Below are positions 15,616 to 26,099 of a DNA stretch of 45,265 bases, one piece after another; positions within the stretch are counted from its first letter, which is position 1; the number at the start of each line of letters is the position of its first letter. Source of the stretch: Streptococcus pseudopneumoniae ATCC BAA-960 = CCUG 49455. Its GTDB lineage: Bacteria > Bacillota > Bacilli > Lactobacillales > Streptococcaceae. The translations under genes were made by a program, and so were the position numbers. A model generated the notes under the pieces. The model ran no database searches and had not been told where the DNA came from. It saw nothing but the letters and a program-made list of their open reading frames with translations. Where the stretch lies: positions 1-45,265 of the forward strand of contig NZ_MWSM01000001.1 in the NCBI RefSeq assembly GCF_002087075.1, read 5' to 3'.

Positions 15616-15624
15616 TGATATAGT
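15616..15624 (+). promoter_or_regulatory. spxB extended -10 promoter
   Basis: TGATATAGT, a TGn-extended -10, 84 nt before spxB. The -35 region is poor. Confidence 0.5.
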
Positions 15625-15639
15625 GGAATAGTAAAAATT

Positions 15640-15676
15640 TGGAGAACGTTTCCAATTCTATGTAATCGTATTCTCC
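15640..15676 (+). promoter_or_regulatory. spxB leader: cre-like sequence and GGAGAA/TTCTCC hairpin
   Basis: TGGAGAACGTTTCCA (15640-15654) is a near-palindrome loosely like a cre site. GGAGAA (15641) can also pair with TTCTCC (15671-15676) in the mRNA. Either could mediate the known carbon-source control of spxB. This is a weak inference. Confidence 0.4.
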
Positions 15677-15707
15677 AAGTCTAAAAAATTGAAGGAGAGT
15701 TATCACT

Positions 15708-17483
15708 ATGACTCAAGGAAAAATTACTGCATCTGCAGCAATGCTTAACGTATTGAAAACATGGGGTGTAGATACAATCTACGGTATCCCATCAGGAACA
15801 CTCAGCTCATTGATGGACGCTTTGGCTGAAGACAAAGATATCCGCTTCTTGCAAGTTCGCCATGAAGAGACAGGTTCTCTTGCAGCGGTTATGCAAGCTA
15901 AATTCGGTGGCTCAATCGGGGTTGCAGTTGGTTCAGGTGGTCCAGGTGCGACTCACTTGATTAACGGTGTTTACGATGCAGCTATGGATAACACTCCATT
16001 CCTAGCGATCCTTGGATCACGTCCAGTTAATGAATTGAACATGGATGCTTTCCAAGAATTGAACCAAAACCCAATGTACAACGGTATCGCTGTATACAAC
16101 AAACGCGTAGCTTACGCTGAGCAATTACCAAAAGTAATCGACGAAGCTTGCCGTGCTGCAGTCTCTAAAAAAGGTCCAGCTGTTGTTGAAATCCCAGTAA
16201 ACTTTGGTTTCCAAGAAATCGACGAAAACTCATACTATGGATCAGGTTCATACGAGCGTTCATTTATCGCTTCTGCTTTGAACGAAGTTGAAATCGACAA
16301 AGCTGTTGAAATCTTGAACAATGCTGAACGTCCAGTTATCTATGCTGGTTACGGTGGTGTTAAAGCTGGTGAAGTGATCACTGAATTGTCACGTAAAATC
16401 AAAGCACCAATTATCACAACTGGTAAAAACTTTGAAGCTTTCGAATGGAACTATGAAGGTTTGACAGGTTCTGCTTACCGTGTTGGTTGGAAGCCAGCCA
16501 ACGAAGTGGTCTTTGAAGCAGACACAGTTCTTTTCCTTGGTTCAAACTTCCCATTTGCTGAAGTTTACGAAGCATTCAAGAACACTGAAAAATTCATTCA
16601 AGTTGATATTGACCCTTACAAACTTGGTAAACGTCACGCCCTTGACGCTTCAATCCTTGGTGATGCAGGTCAAGCAGCCAAAGCAATCCTTGACAAAGTG
16701 AATCCAGTTGAATCTACTCCATGGTGGCGTGCAAACGTGAAGAACAACCAAAACTGGCGTGATTACATGAACAAACTCGAAGGTAAAACTGAGGGTGAAT
16801 TGCAATTGTATCAAGTTTACAATGCAATCAACAAACATGCTGATCAAGACGCTATCTACTCAATCGACGTAGGTGACACTACTCAAACATCTACTCGTCA
16901 CCTTCACATGACACCTAAGAACATGTGGCGTACATCTCCACTCTTTGCGACAATGGGTATTGCCCTTCCTGGTGGTATCGCTGCTAAGAAAGACAATCCA
17001 GCTCGCCAAGTATGGAACATCATGGGTGACGGTGCATTCAACATGTGCTACCCAGACGTTATCACAAACGTTCAATACGACCTTCCAGTTATCAACGTTG
17101 TCTTCTCAAATGGTAAATATGCCTTCATCAAGGACAAATACGAAGACACAAACAAACACTTGTTTGGTTGTGACTTCTCTAATGCTGACTATGCGAAAAT
17201 CGCTGAAGCGCAAGGTGCTGTAGGATTTACAGTTGACCGTATCGAAGACATCGATGCAGTTGTTGCAGAAGCTGTTAAACTCAACAAAGAAGGTAAAACT
17301 ATTGTGATCGATGCTCGCATCACTCCACACCGTCCACTTCCAGTAGAAGTACTTGAATTGGATCCAAAACTTCACTCAGAAGAAGCTATCAAAGCCTTCA
17401 AAGAAAAATACGAAGCAGAAGAACTCGTACCATTCCGTCTCTTCTTGGAAGAAGAAGGGTTGCAATCACGCGCAATTAAATAA
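15708..17483 (+). CDS. spxB: Pyruvate oxidase
   Basis: TPP-, FAD- and Mg-dependent enzyme (591 aa) turning pyruvate, phosphate and O2 into acetyl phosphate, CO2 and H2O2. It is the main peroxide source of pneumococci. The N-terminal PYR domain has the catalytic Glu in [16 protein letters not shown] (about residue 50). The central FAD domain spans roughly 190-360, and the C-terminal PP domain carries the TPP motif [12 protein letters not shown] (about residue 440) ending near NVVFSNGKY. Codon use is strongly biased to favoured codons, implying high expression. RBS GAAGGAGAG. Adjacent thiamine genes make its cofactor. Confidence 0.97.
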   Translation: MTQGKITASAAMLNVLKTWGVDTIYGIPSGTLSSLMDALAEDKDIRFLQVRHEETGSLAAVMQAKFGGSIGVAVGSGGPGATHLINGVYDAAMDNTPFLAILGSRPVNELNMDAFQELNQNPMYNGIAVYNKRVAYAEQLPKVIDEACRAAVSKKGPAVVEIPVNFGFQEIDENSYYGSGSYERSFIASALNEVEIDKAVEILNNAERPVIYAGYGGVKAGEVITELSRKIKAPIITTGKNFEAFEWNYEGLTGSAYRVGWKPANEVVFEADTVLFLGSNFPFAEVYEAFKNTEKFIQVDIDPYKLGKRHALDASILGDAGQAAKAILDKVNPVESTPWWRANVKNNQNWRDYMNKLEGKTEGELQLYQVYNAINKHADQDAIYSIDVGDTTQTSTRHLHMTPKNMWRTSPLFATMGIALPGGIAAKKDNPARQVWNIMGDGAFNMCYPDVITNVQYDLPVINVVFSNGKYAFIKDKYEDTNKHLFGCDFSNADYAKIAEAQGAVGFTVDRIEDIDAVVAEAVKLNKEGKTIVIDARITPHRPLPVEVLELDPKLHSEEAIKAFKEKYEAEELVPFRLFLEEEGLQSRAIK

Positions 17484-17488
17484 TTCCT

Positions 17489-17545
17489 CTCGCCGAAAAT
17501 CAAATATGAAACTTGTAGACTTTATTCTTTGATTTTCATAGAGCG
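17489..17545. repeat. Short BOX-end-like inverted repeat
   Basis: CGAAAATCAAA (left) and TTTGATTTTCATAGAG (right) face each other across about 25 nt, resembling only the outer ends of a BOX element. It may be a decayed BOX or act as part of the spxB 3' end. Confidence 0.4.
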
Positions 17546-17552
17546 GAACTTT

Positions 17553-17580
17553 AAAAGATCGGAGCAATCCGGTCTTTTTA
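17553..17580 (+). terminator. Hairpin with U-tract, copy 1 (after spxB)
   Basis: Stem GATCGGA/TCCGGTC (one G-U pair) closing a GCAA tetraloop and followed by five T. The same 28 nt recur at 18008-18035. It stops 13 nt before the glyoxalase start, just upstream of that gene's GGAGGAG site. Confidence 0.75.
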
Positions 17581-17593
17581 TGGAGGAGAGTAA

Positions 17594-17941
17594 ATGAATT
17601 TAAATCAATTAGATATTATCGTTTCAAATGTTCCCCAAGTTTGTACTGACTTGGAGCATATATTGGATAAAAAGGCAGATTATGCTGATGATGGTTTTTC
17701 TCAGTTTACGATTGGCAGTCACTGTCTGATGTTGTCTCAAAATCATTTGGTTCCTTTGGAAAACTTTCAGTCAGGAATCATTATTCATATCGAGGTTGAG
17801 GATCTAAATCAGAATTACCAACGTTTAAAAGAGATCGGTGTCGAGATTTTACACGGTCCTTGTGAAACGGATTGGGGAACAGAATCCTTGATTGTAAAAG
17901 GTCCTGCTGGTCTAGTGATTGATTTTTATCGTATGAAATAG
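17594..17941 (+). CDS. VOC/glyoxalase-family protein
   Basis: Small (115 aa) vicinal-oxygen-chelate protein with one full beta-alpha-beta-beta-beta repeat: LDIIVSNVPQVCTDLEHIL, then HIEVEDLNQNYQRLKEIGV and VKGPAGLVIDFYRM at the end. A single-domain member would act as a dimer. Family members include glyoxalase I, dioxygenases and antibiotic-binding proteins, so the substrate cannot be stated. RBS GGAGGAG. It is flanked on both sides by the same 28-nt hairpin, and no promoter is apparent between the upstream hairpin and the start, so expression may depend on readthrough from spxB. Confidence 0.75.
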   Translation: MNLNQLDIIVSNVPQVCTDLEHILDKKADYADDGFSQFTIGSHCLMLSQNHLVPLENFQSGIIIHIEVEDLNQNYQRLKEIGVEILHGPCETDWGTESLIVKGPAGLVIDFYRMK

Positions 17942-18007
17942 GATGCTTAGTCATTTGACGTTAACCTTAGCTATTTTTAAAACAGAAATTGAAGATATGA
18001 ACTATTG

Positions 18008-18035
18008 AAAAGATCGGAGCAATCCGGTCTTTTTA
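18008..18035 (+). terminator. Hairpin with U-tract, copy 2 (after glyoxalase gene)
   Basis: Identical over 28 nt to 17553-17580 (stem GATCGGA/TCCGGTC, GCAA loop, T5). Confidence 0.75.
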
Positions 18036-18059
18036 ATATAAAGAAATTGCATTTAATAC

Positions 18060-18833
18060 TCATCTACTTTCAAAAAGCATTCTAGTCCATCTCCGATTAA
18101 CGATGGACTTTATCACCTCCTTCTCCAGTCCTTGTATAACATCTTGAAGTTGATTCATGACATCTTCCAATATGGGCATCAACAGCTCCATAACAATAGC
18201 GAAATTCTCGTATATAGTGACTATGGACATGTGGACCTACTCCCCATTGGAGCCCAACAAGATCCCAGTTTACTGATTCTACCGAAACCAGCCTCATCTT
18301 GGTACATCAAGCGAACCTTACGAAAACGCCTACTGGTTTTAAAGCGCTTTCTTGTCTTCTTGAATTGAGATTTTATTTTTAGACGCGACAATGGTTTGAG
18401 AGTCTGCTTTCTTGGGATGTTCTGGACGTGGCCTAATATTTCGCCAACCATGGCACTTCAAGAGTTGATAAAAGGCATCACGTGTGTAGGAAGGACCTAA
18501 CTCCTTTGTATAAGCCTGAAATAAGGCATCAATTGTAACAAATTCTCCTGCCTCTGCAGCCTTCAAATGACGGGCAAGAAAGGCTTTCTCTATATATGCA
18601 TGGTTACGACCACCACGTGTTTCTTGAAGGAGAGAATCGAGTCCGAACTCCTCATATTTTTTTACAGTTGGCCAAATCGTTGTTTGATTACAGTCTAAAA
18701 GCTCTATAATCTCTTTATAAGATTTACCCATCAGACGAAATAGAACGATTTGAAGGCGTTTATGATATTTAGCTGTACGAGAGTCTCTTAAAAGTGTTTT
18801 GATAGCTTGGATTTCTTCTTTAGTTGATTTCAT
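18060..18833 (-). pseudogene. IS630-family transposase, frameshifted and internally deleted
   Basis: On the minus strand from 18833: MKSTKEEIQAIKTLLRDS, a helix-turn-helix region (KSYKEIIELLDCNQTTIW) and a winged-helix segment continue to about 18339. The frame then shifts into VRLMYQDEAGFGRISKLGS (first catalytic Asp) and shifts again into HSHYIREFRYCYGAVDAHIG. Immediately afterwards a third frame gives the natural C-terminus EDVMNQLQDVIQGLEK, ending at a TGA (18060-18062). Roughly a hundred residues carrying the other two catalytic acids are missing. It belongs to a different IS630 subgroup from the element at 265-1102 and is not functional. Confidence 0.82.
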
Positions 18834-18864
18834 ATTACTATTATATAATGCTTTTTGATTTTAG

Positions 18865-19194
<330 letters not shown>

Positions 19195-19251
19195 AGCACA
19201 TTTGTTTACTATTTTTATAAAATCTTCTCCCTGCTTTATAAGATGTAAAAA

Positions 19252-19276
19252 AGAGTTCAAATGGAACTCTTTTTTT
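19252..19276 (+). terminator. Terminator upstream of manA
   Basis: Stem AGAGTTC/GAACTCT followed by T7. The T run touches the manA extended -10. Confidence 0.75.
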
Positions 19277-19284
19277 GTTATAAT
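19276..19284 (+). promoter_or_regulatory. manA extended -10 promoter
   Basis: TGTTATAAT beginning within the U-tract of the preceding terminator; its -35 region would fall in the hairpin. Confidence 0.65.
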
Positions 19285-19314
19285 GAAGGAAGAAAGATCA
19301 GACAGGAGAATAAA

Positions 19315-20259
19315 ATGTCAGAACCATTATTTTTACAATCAGTTATGCAAGAAAAAATCTGGGGTGGAACCAAGCTACGTGATGAGTTTGGCTACGACAT
19401 CCCAAGTGAAAAAATAGGGGAATACTGGGCTATCTCAGCTCACCCAAATGGAGTTTCTAAAGTTGCCAATGGTAGTTTTGAGGGAACAGATCTAGCTACT
19501 TTGTATGCAGAACACCGTGAATTGTTTGGCAATCGTCCTGAGCCTGTATTTCCGCTTTTGACTAAGATTCTGGATGCCAACGACTGGCTCAGTGTTCAAG
19601 TTCATCCAGATGATGCTTATGGACTCGAGCATGAAGGCGAGCTTGGAAAAACAGAGTGCTGGTACATCATCGCTGCGAATGAAGGTTCAGAGATTATCTA
19701 CGGCCACAATGCCAAGTCAAAAGAAGAACTCCGCCAGCAAATCGAGGACAAGAATTGGGATGACTTGCTGACAAAAGTGCCTGTTAAGGCTGGAGATTTC
19801 TTCTATGTGCCAAGTGGCACCATGCATGCCATTGGGGCTGGCATCTTGATTCTTGAAACCCAGCAGTCTAGCGATACCACCTATCGCGTCTATGACTTTG
19901 ACCGCAAGGACGATAAGGGCAACTTGCGTGAACTTCATCTTGAAAAATCCATTGATGTCTTAAACATTGGTGAGCCTGCAAATAGCCGTCCTGTAACTGT
20001 TAAAGCAGATGATTTGCGTTCCACTCTCCTTGTATCCAATGATTTCTTTGCAGTTTACAAGTGGGAAATTACTGGAAAAGTTGACTTCGAAAAGACAGCT
20101 GACTACAGCTTATTGAGTGTCTTAGCCGGTCAAGGTCAACTGACTGTTGACGGGAAAAATTATCCAATCCAAAAAGGCAGTCACTTTATCTTACCAAGTG
20201 ATGTTGAAGCTTGGACTCTGGAAGGGCAAGGTTTGGAATTGATTGTTAGCCATCCATAA
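19315..20259 (+). CDS. manA: Mannose-6-phosphate isomerase, class I
   Basis: Zinc cupin enzyme (314 aa, typical of the Gram-positive class) interconverting mannose-6-P and fructose-6-P. It has the IWGGTKLRDEFG N-terminus, the zinc-binding SVQVHPDDAYGLEHEGELGKTECWYI (two His, one Glu), VKAGDFFYVPSGTMHAIGAG (third His) and a C-terminal cupin. I start at MSEPLF (19315) after AGACAGGAG; the longer frame from 19261 begins in the terminator loop and is not plausible. Feeds mannose into glycolysis and supplies mannose-6-P. Confidence 0.95.
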   Translation: MSEPLFLQSVMQEKIWGGTKLRDEFGYDIPSEKIGEYWAISAHPNGVSKVANGSFEGTDLATLYAEHRELFGNRPEPVFPLLTKILDANDWLSVQVHPDDAYGLEHEGELGKTECWYIIAANEGSEIIYGHNAKSKEELRQQIEDKNWDDLLTKVPVKAGDFFYVPSGTMHAIGAGILILETQQSSDTTYRVYDFDRKDDKGNLRELHLEKSIDVLNIGEPANSRPVTVKADDLRSTLLVSNDFFAVYKWEITGKVDFEKTADYSLLSVLAGQGQLTVDGKNYPIQKGSHFILPSDVEAWTLEGQGLELIVSHP

Positions 20260-20263
20260 AAAA

Positions 20264-20297
20264 GAAAGGGCCTGAGTTTACTACTCAAGTCCTTTTT
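20264..20297. terminator. Bidirectional terminator between manA and SNF gene
   Basis: AAAGGGCCTGAG / CTCAAGTCCTTTTT, about ten pairs with a GU and one mismatch, with A-run and T-run on either side. Confidence 0.65.
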
Positions 20298-20299
20298 GA

Positions 20300-21640
20300 T
20301 TATATAAATTGGGCGATGAAGACCACGATGATGATGATTGGAATGACGAAACGAAGAAGGAAGAGCCAGACTTGGAACAGTCCCTGTTTCCATGCGGTTT
20401 CATCAAGATGGAGTTCCTCCATTGCAAGAGCCTTTTTAAAGATATAGCCTGTAAAAAGTGAAAGGCAGAGAGCTCCAAATGGCATGAGGAGATTGGAAAC
20501 CAAGAAGTCCATAGCGTCAAAGAAGGTCTTCCCAAAGATGTGAGCATCCGCCATGACACCGTAAGATAGGGCTGAGGGAATGCCAAAGACAAAGGTCAAG
20601 ATTCCCAAAATGGCACTCCACATGGCACGCTTGCTGTTGTCCTGGTTGGTGATATTGCCCACATTGATTTCCAGCATAACGACGGAAGAAGTGACTGTCG
20701 CAAAGAGGAAGAGCAAGAGGAAGAGGATGTAGAAAATGGTTCCAAAAGGCATCTTGTCAAAGAGTTGAGGCAAGACGATAAAGAGTAAGCTCGGTCCCCC
20801 TTCAGACTGGATATTGAAGGCTGACATAGCTGGGAAAATGGCGAGACCTGCCATGATGGATACCGAGATATTCATGGCTACGATGGAAATTCCTGATTGG
20901 ACCAGATTGGTTTTCTTGTCTAAGTAAGAAGCATAGGTCAGCATGGCTGTAACCCCTAGTGAGAGGGCAAAGAAAGATTGTCCCAGAGCATAGAGGAGAC
21001 CAGCACTGGTCAGTTTTGAAAAGTCTGGTTTGAGGAAGTAAAGAACCCCTTCCATGGCATTTGGCAAACTGAGAGAACGACCGATGATGACGACAAAGAT
21101 GATAAAGAGCAGGGGCATCATGACTTTCGAAGCTCTTTCAATCCCTTTTTGAACCCCACGTGATACAATGAAGATATTCAATAGGATAAAGGTCGCTTGA
21201 GCTCCTAGAGCAATGGCTGGATTTGAAATGATTGAAGTAAATAACTGAGCATAATCACCCGTTCCACCAATTTGGAACAATTTTCCAAACTCAATGCCTA
21301 GATAGACTAAAATCCAGCCACCAATAACACTGTAGAAAGATAAGAGGATAAAGAGGGCAAAGGCACCAATCCAACCGATAAAGTTGTACTTACTATTCTT
21401 GCCTAGTTTTCCAAAGGTTTTGATTGCTGAGACACCAGCGCTTCGGCCGAGAGCAAATTCAGCTAGCAAAAGGGGGAAACCGATTAGAATAGTGGAAATG
21501 AGAAAGACCAGTAAAAAGCCTCCTCCACCGTTAGCAGCAGTCATATAGGGGAATTTCCAAACGGCACCAAGTCCGATGGCTGAACCAGCAGATGCTAGGA
21601 TAAAGCCCGGTTTAGACCCCCATTGCGATTTTTCAGACAT
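20300..21640 (-). CDS. Sodium-dependent (SNF/NSS) transporter
   Basis: Neurotransmitter:sodium symporter family protein (446 aa, about eleven hydrophobic segments, as in bacterial members such as LeuT). Helix 1 shows GFILASAGSAIGLGAVWKFPYMTAANGGG, the unwound sodium and substrate site. GRSAGVSAIKTFGKLGK follows helix 2 and FALSLGVTAMLTYASYL marks helix 6. Likely imports an amino acid with Na+, but I cannot tell which. The start at MSEKSQW (21640) is supported by AGGAG; an in-frame ATG 21 codons earlier is not. It has a 106-nt leader with its own hairpin and U-tract. Confidence 0.92.
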   Translation of the reverse strand: MSEKSQWGSKPGFILASAGSAIGLGAVWKFPYMTAANGGGGFLLVFLISTILIGFPLLLAEFALGRSAGVSAIKTFGKLGKNSKYNFIGWIGAFALFILLSFYSVIGGWILVYLGIEFGKLFQIGGTGDYAQLFTSIISNPAIALGAQATFILLNIFIVSRGVQKGIERASKVMMPLLFIIFVVIIGRSLSLPNAMEGVLYFLKPDFSKLTSAGLLYALGQSFFALSLGVTAMLTYASYLDKKTNLVQSGISIVAMNISVSIMAGLAIFPAMSAFNIQSEGGPSLLFIVLPQLFDKMPFGTIFYILFLLLFLFATVTSSVVMLEINVGNITNQDNSKRAMWSAILGILTFVFGIPSALSYGVMADAHIFGKTFFDAMDFLVSNLLMPFGALCLSLFTGYIFKKALAMEELHLDETAWKQGLFQVWLFLLRFVIPIIIIVVFIAQFI

Positions 21641-21666
21641 AGTTAAACTCCTAAAATTAGTGTTAC

Positions 21667-21698
21667 AAAAGAAAAAGCTACTGCCCTTGGCAAATAGC
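21667..21698 (-). terminator. Leader attenuator-like hairpin of the SNF gene
   Basis: In the mRNA, GCTATTTGCC and GGCAGTAGC form a stem with one bulge around AAG, followed by TTTTTCTTTT, 26 nt before the start codon. A hairpin plus U-tract inside a 5' leader is the signature of transcription attenuation. Confidence 0.6.
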
Positions 21699-21746
21699 CT
21701 CATCAGTACTCAAAATGAGCGTTTCTTTTGATTGATAGACTTGACT

Positions 21747-21775
21747 ATCCTATCATGTTTTCTAAGGTCTGTCAA
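21747..21775 (-). promoter_or_regulatory. SNF transporter promoter
   Basis: On the minus strand, -35 TTGACA (21770-21775) and -10 TAGGAT (21747-21752) with 17-nt spacing and a TG extension. Confidence 0.7.
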
Positions 21776-21823
21776 GAAAACCATTTTCATGTTATGATAA
21801 AGTAAAAAATTTCGCAAAAACGC

Positions 21824-21854
21824 TTGACTCTGACCTAAGGGGAGGGGTTATACT
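21824..21854 (+). promoter_or_regulatory. MerR-type promoter with 19-nt spacer
   Basis: -35 TTGACT (21824-21829) and -10 TATACT (21849-21854) are 19 nt apart. The spacer contains ACCTAAGGGGAGGGGT, with imperfect dyad symmetry. A 19-bp spacer is the hallmark of promoters activated by MerR-family regulators, and the next gene is one. Confidence 0.72.
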
Positions 21855-21863
21855 ATCAGTGTA

Positions 21864-21967
21864 ATACTCTTCGAAAATCTCTTCAAACCACGTCTGCGTC
21901 GCCTTACCGTACTCAAGTACAGCCTACGGCTAGCTTCCTAGTTTGCTCTTTGATTTTCATTGAGTAT
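21864..21967 (+). repeat. BOX element in the merR leader
   Basis: ATACTCTTCGAAAATCTC to TTTGATTTTCATTGAGTAT, about 104 nt, the short form. It begins 9 nt after the -10 and ends directly before AAGGAGG, the ribosome-binding site of the regulator gene, so it makes up nearly the whole 5' leader. Confidence 0.85.
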
Positions 21968-21979
21968 AAGGAGGAAATC

Positions 21980-22720
21980 ATGTACCATATAAAAGAAGCT
22001 GCACAGCTTTCGGGTGTCTCTGTCAAGACCCTGCACCACTACGATAAGATAGGACTTTTGGTTCCTTTAAAGTCGGAAAACGGCTATCGAACCTACAGTC
22101 AGGAGGATTTGGAACGTCTCCAGGTCATTCTTTACTACAAATATCTAGGCTTTTCTTTAGAAAAAATAGCAGAGCTATTAAAGGAAGAAAGGACAGATTT
22201 ATTGCCTCATTTGACCAGGCAGTTGGACTATTTGACTCGAGAAAGGGAACATCTGGATACCTTGATTTCAACCTTGCAAAAAACCATTCAAGAACAAAAA
22301 GGAGAAAGAGAAATGAGCATTCAAGAGAAATTTGCTGGATTTAACTACCAAGACCATCAAAAATACCACCAAGAGGCGGTAGAGAAATATGGACAAGAAG
22401 TCATGGACCAAGCGCTGGAGCGCCAGAAAGGTCACGAAGACGAGGCTACGGCTGCCTTCAACCAAGTTTTTCAAGCCTTAGCACAAAATCTTCAAGCTGG
22501 TCTGCCTGTAACAGCAACTGAAAACCAAGAGCAAACAGCCAAGCTCTTGCAAGCCATTCGTACTTATGGATTTGATTGTACTATTGAAGTATTCGGTCAT
22601 ATCGGTAAAGGCTACGTCTATAACCCAGAGTTTAAGGAAAATATTGACAAATTTGGTACTGGAACAGCCCAGTACACATCAGATGTCATTGCCCACTATG
22701 TCCAAACTCAAGCAAAATAA
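21980..22720 (+). CDS. MerR-family regulator, TipA-like
   Basis: Transcription activator (246 aa). The N-terminal MerR winged helix is clear: YHIKEAAQLSGVSVKTLHHYDK, then GYRTYSQEDLERLQVILYYKYLGF and a dimerisation helix to about residue 105. The C-terminal half (from EMSIQEKFAGFNYQDHQKY) matches the TipAS ligand-binding fold, whose relatives bind thiopeptides or other hydrophobic compounds. I start at the ATG preceded by AAGGAGG (21968-21974); an in-frame ATG at 21950 lies inside the BOX element. The 19-nt-spacer promoter upstream suggests autoactivation. No effector gene follows on the same strand. Confidence 0.9.
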   Translation: MYHIKEAAQLSGVSVKTLHHYDKIGLLVPLKSENGYRTYSQEDLERLQVILYYKYLGFSLEKIAELLKEERTDLLPHLTRQLDYLTREREHLDTLISTLQKTIQEQKGEREMSIQEKFAGFNYQDHQKYHQEAVEKYGQEVMDQALERQKGHEDEATAAFNQVFQALAQNLQAGLPVTATENQEQTAKLLQAIRTYGFDCTIEVFGHIGKGYVYNPEFKENIDKFGTGTAQYTSDVIAHYVQTQAK

Positions 22721-22748
22721 AATCGGAGGAGTAATCTTCCGATTTTTT
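22721..22748 (+). terminator. merR terminator
   Basis: Ten-base stem AATCGGAGGA/TCTTCCGATT with a GTAA loop, followed by a T run, directly after the stop. Confidence 0.85.
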
Positions 22749-22762
22749 CTATTAAAAGTTCT

Positions 22763-24843
<2,081 letters not shown>

Positions 24844-24856
24844 AGAAATTCTCCAT

Positions 24857-24881
24857 CTTTGTCAGTTATACATTGACAAAG
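24857..24881. promoter_or_regulatory. Inverted repeat in the degV-tetR intergenic region
   Basis: CTTTGTCA (24857-24864) and TGACAAAG (24874-24881) form a perfect 8-bp palindrome arm pair with a 9-nt spacer, within the degV leader and between the divergent degV and tetR genes. A candidate operator for the adjacent TetR regulator. Confidence 0.5.
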
Positions 24882-24967
24882 GTTCTGTCTTTTTTTACAA
24901 TTATATCATGAAAACCCTTGAAACAAAAGCATCATCCGTCTGTTGTGACAAGTAGAAAGAAAATGTT

Positions 24968-25525
24968 ATGTCTGAACGTAGAATCTCTGAAAAGTCTCTT
25001 GAAAATCTCAGAAAATCAAACCAAGAATCCAATTTATTAACCAGAGAAGCCATTGAAACAGCCCTCTTGCAACTCTTGGAAAAAAAGGAACTGACCAAGA
25101 TTAGTATTTCTGAATTGGTCAAACGTGCAGGTGTTTCGCGTGCGGCCTTTTATCGCAATTATGACTCCAAAGAGGAAATTTTAGAGAGCGTCTTTAAACG
25201 AACTGTCCACAATATTATGGAACAGCTGCATCATTACGATTTAAAGACAGACCTTTATTTGGTTTGGGTTCACCTTTTCCGGGAGGCCAGAAAGGAAGTT
25301 AGAGTGATTCAATTGGCCTTGGATTACCATCTGGAAAAAATCTTTGTCCAAGCCATGCAGGAATTTCTAGAAAAATACCATGGGAAATCAAAAGGTGTCA
25401 GCTCTTATCTTCATTCCTTCTGGAGTTCAGCCATCGTCTCAGTCCTTTTAAAATGGATCAAGGATGGCATGAAGGTACCTGCTGAAAAGATAGCGGATTT
25501 ACGGTTACCATTTTTTAAAAAATAG
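24968..25525 (+). CDS. TetR-family transcriptional regulator
   Basis: 185-residue regulator with an N-terminal TetR helix-turn-helix: TREAIETALLQLLEKKELTK, then ISISELVKRAGVSRAAFYRNYDSKEEILESVF (about residues 24-72). The C-terminal domain resembles DhaS-type or TetR_C ligand domains with hydrophobic helices (FWSSAIVSVLLKWIKDGM). Divergent from degV and 18 nt upstream of a deaminase gene, with which it may be cotranscribed. The ribosome-binding site is weak (AGAAAG). The target is unknown; the degV palindrome is a candidate. Confidence 0.88.
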   Translation: MSERRISEKSLENLRKSNQESNLLTREAIETALLQLLEKKELTKISISELVKRAGVSRAAFYRNYDSKEEILESVFKRTVHNIMEQLHHYDLKTDLYLVWVHLFREARKEVRVIQLALDYHLEKIFVQAMQEFLEKYHGKSKGVSSYLHSFWSSAIVSVLLKWIKDGMKVPAEKIADLRLPFFKK

Positions 25526-25543
25526 AGAAATAGGAGAAAAGAG

Positions 25544-26011
25544 ATGACTGAAAAAAGACTGGCCTGGGATGAGTATTTTGCAGCCCAAGCATTACTAATT
25601 GCCAATCGTTCCACTTGTAAACGTGCCAAAGTGGGCGCAATTCTGGTTAAGGATAATAAGGTTATTTCCACTGGTTATAATGGTTCGGTGTCAGGTACCG
25701 AGCATTGTATTGATCACGAATGTCTGGTCATTGAAGGACACTGTGTTCGCACCCTTCATGCTGAGGTTAATGCCATTCTTCAAGGGGCTGAGCGTGGTGT
25801 TCCTAAAGGTTTTACAGCCTATGTAACCCATTTTCCTTGTCTCAACTGTACCAAACAATTATTGCAGGTTGGTTGCAAGCGCGTGGTTTATATCAACCAG
25901 TACCGAATGGATGACTACGCCCAATACCTTTATCAAGAAAAAGGGACAGAATTGACCCATTTACCACTTGAGACAGTACAGGAAGCTCTTAAAGAGGCTG
26001 ATCTAATGTAA
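25544..26011 (+). CDS. dCMP deaminase (ComEB-like)
   Basis: Zinc deaminase of the cytidine/deoxycytidylate family (155 aa). Catalytic HAE in RTLHAEVNAI (His72, Glu74) and PCLNC (Cys99, Cys102) bind zinc. The GAILVKDNKVISTGYNGSVSGTEHC segment fits dCMP deaminases. It makes dUMP for thymidylate synthesis. In Firmicutes the same family is called ComEB, but there is no com operon here. Downstream lies upp, so nucleotide-salvage genes are clustered. Confidence 0.92.
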   Translation: MTEKRLAWDEYFAAQALLIANRSTCKRAKVGAILVKDNKVISTGYNGSVSGTEHCIDHECLVIEGHCVRTLHAEVNAILQGAERGVPKGFTAYVTHFPCLNCTKQLLQVGCKRVVYINQYRMDDYAQYLYQEKGTELTHLPLETVQEALKEADLM

Positions 26012-26026
26012 AAATTATCAAAAATA

Positions 26027-26058
26027 AATGGTTTAGAAAGATTTTTAAACCGTTTTTT
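26027..26058 (+). terminator. dCMP deaminase terminator
   Basis: Stem AAATGGTTTA/TAAACCGTTT with a G-U pair and T6 that runs into the upp extended -10. Confidence 0.75.
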
Positions 26059-26066
26059 GGTATAAT
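26058..26066 (+). promoter_or_regulatory. upp extended -10 promoter
   Basis: TGGTATAAT directly after the U-tract of the preceding terminator. Confidence 0.7.
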
Positions 26067-26099
26067 AAGAAGAATAAATTGAAAGAAGGAATTCCAAAA

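Noticed and set aside
16860..17375. Long antisense and alternate-frame ORFs in spxB
   Set aside because: Strong codon bias of spxB leaves other frames open by chance; no motifs or ribosome-binding sites.
18132..18368. Plus-strand ORF of 78 codons
   Set aside because: It is the complement of the degraded IS630 transposase and has no ribosome-binding site.
21698..21706. CTGATGAG in the SNF leader, like a hammerhead ribozyme core
   Set aside because: The required GAAA after stem II and a cleavage stem are absent; U-tract follows instead.
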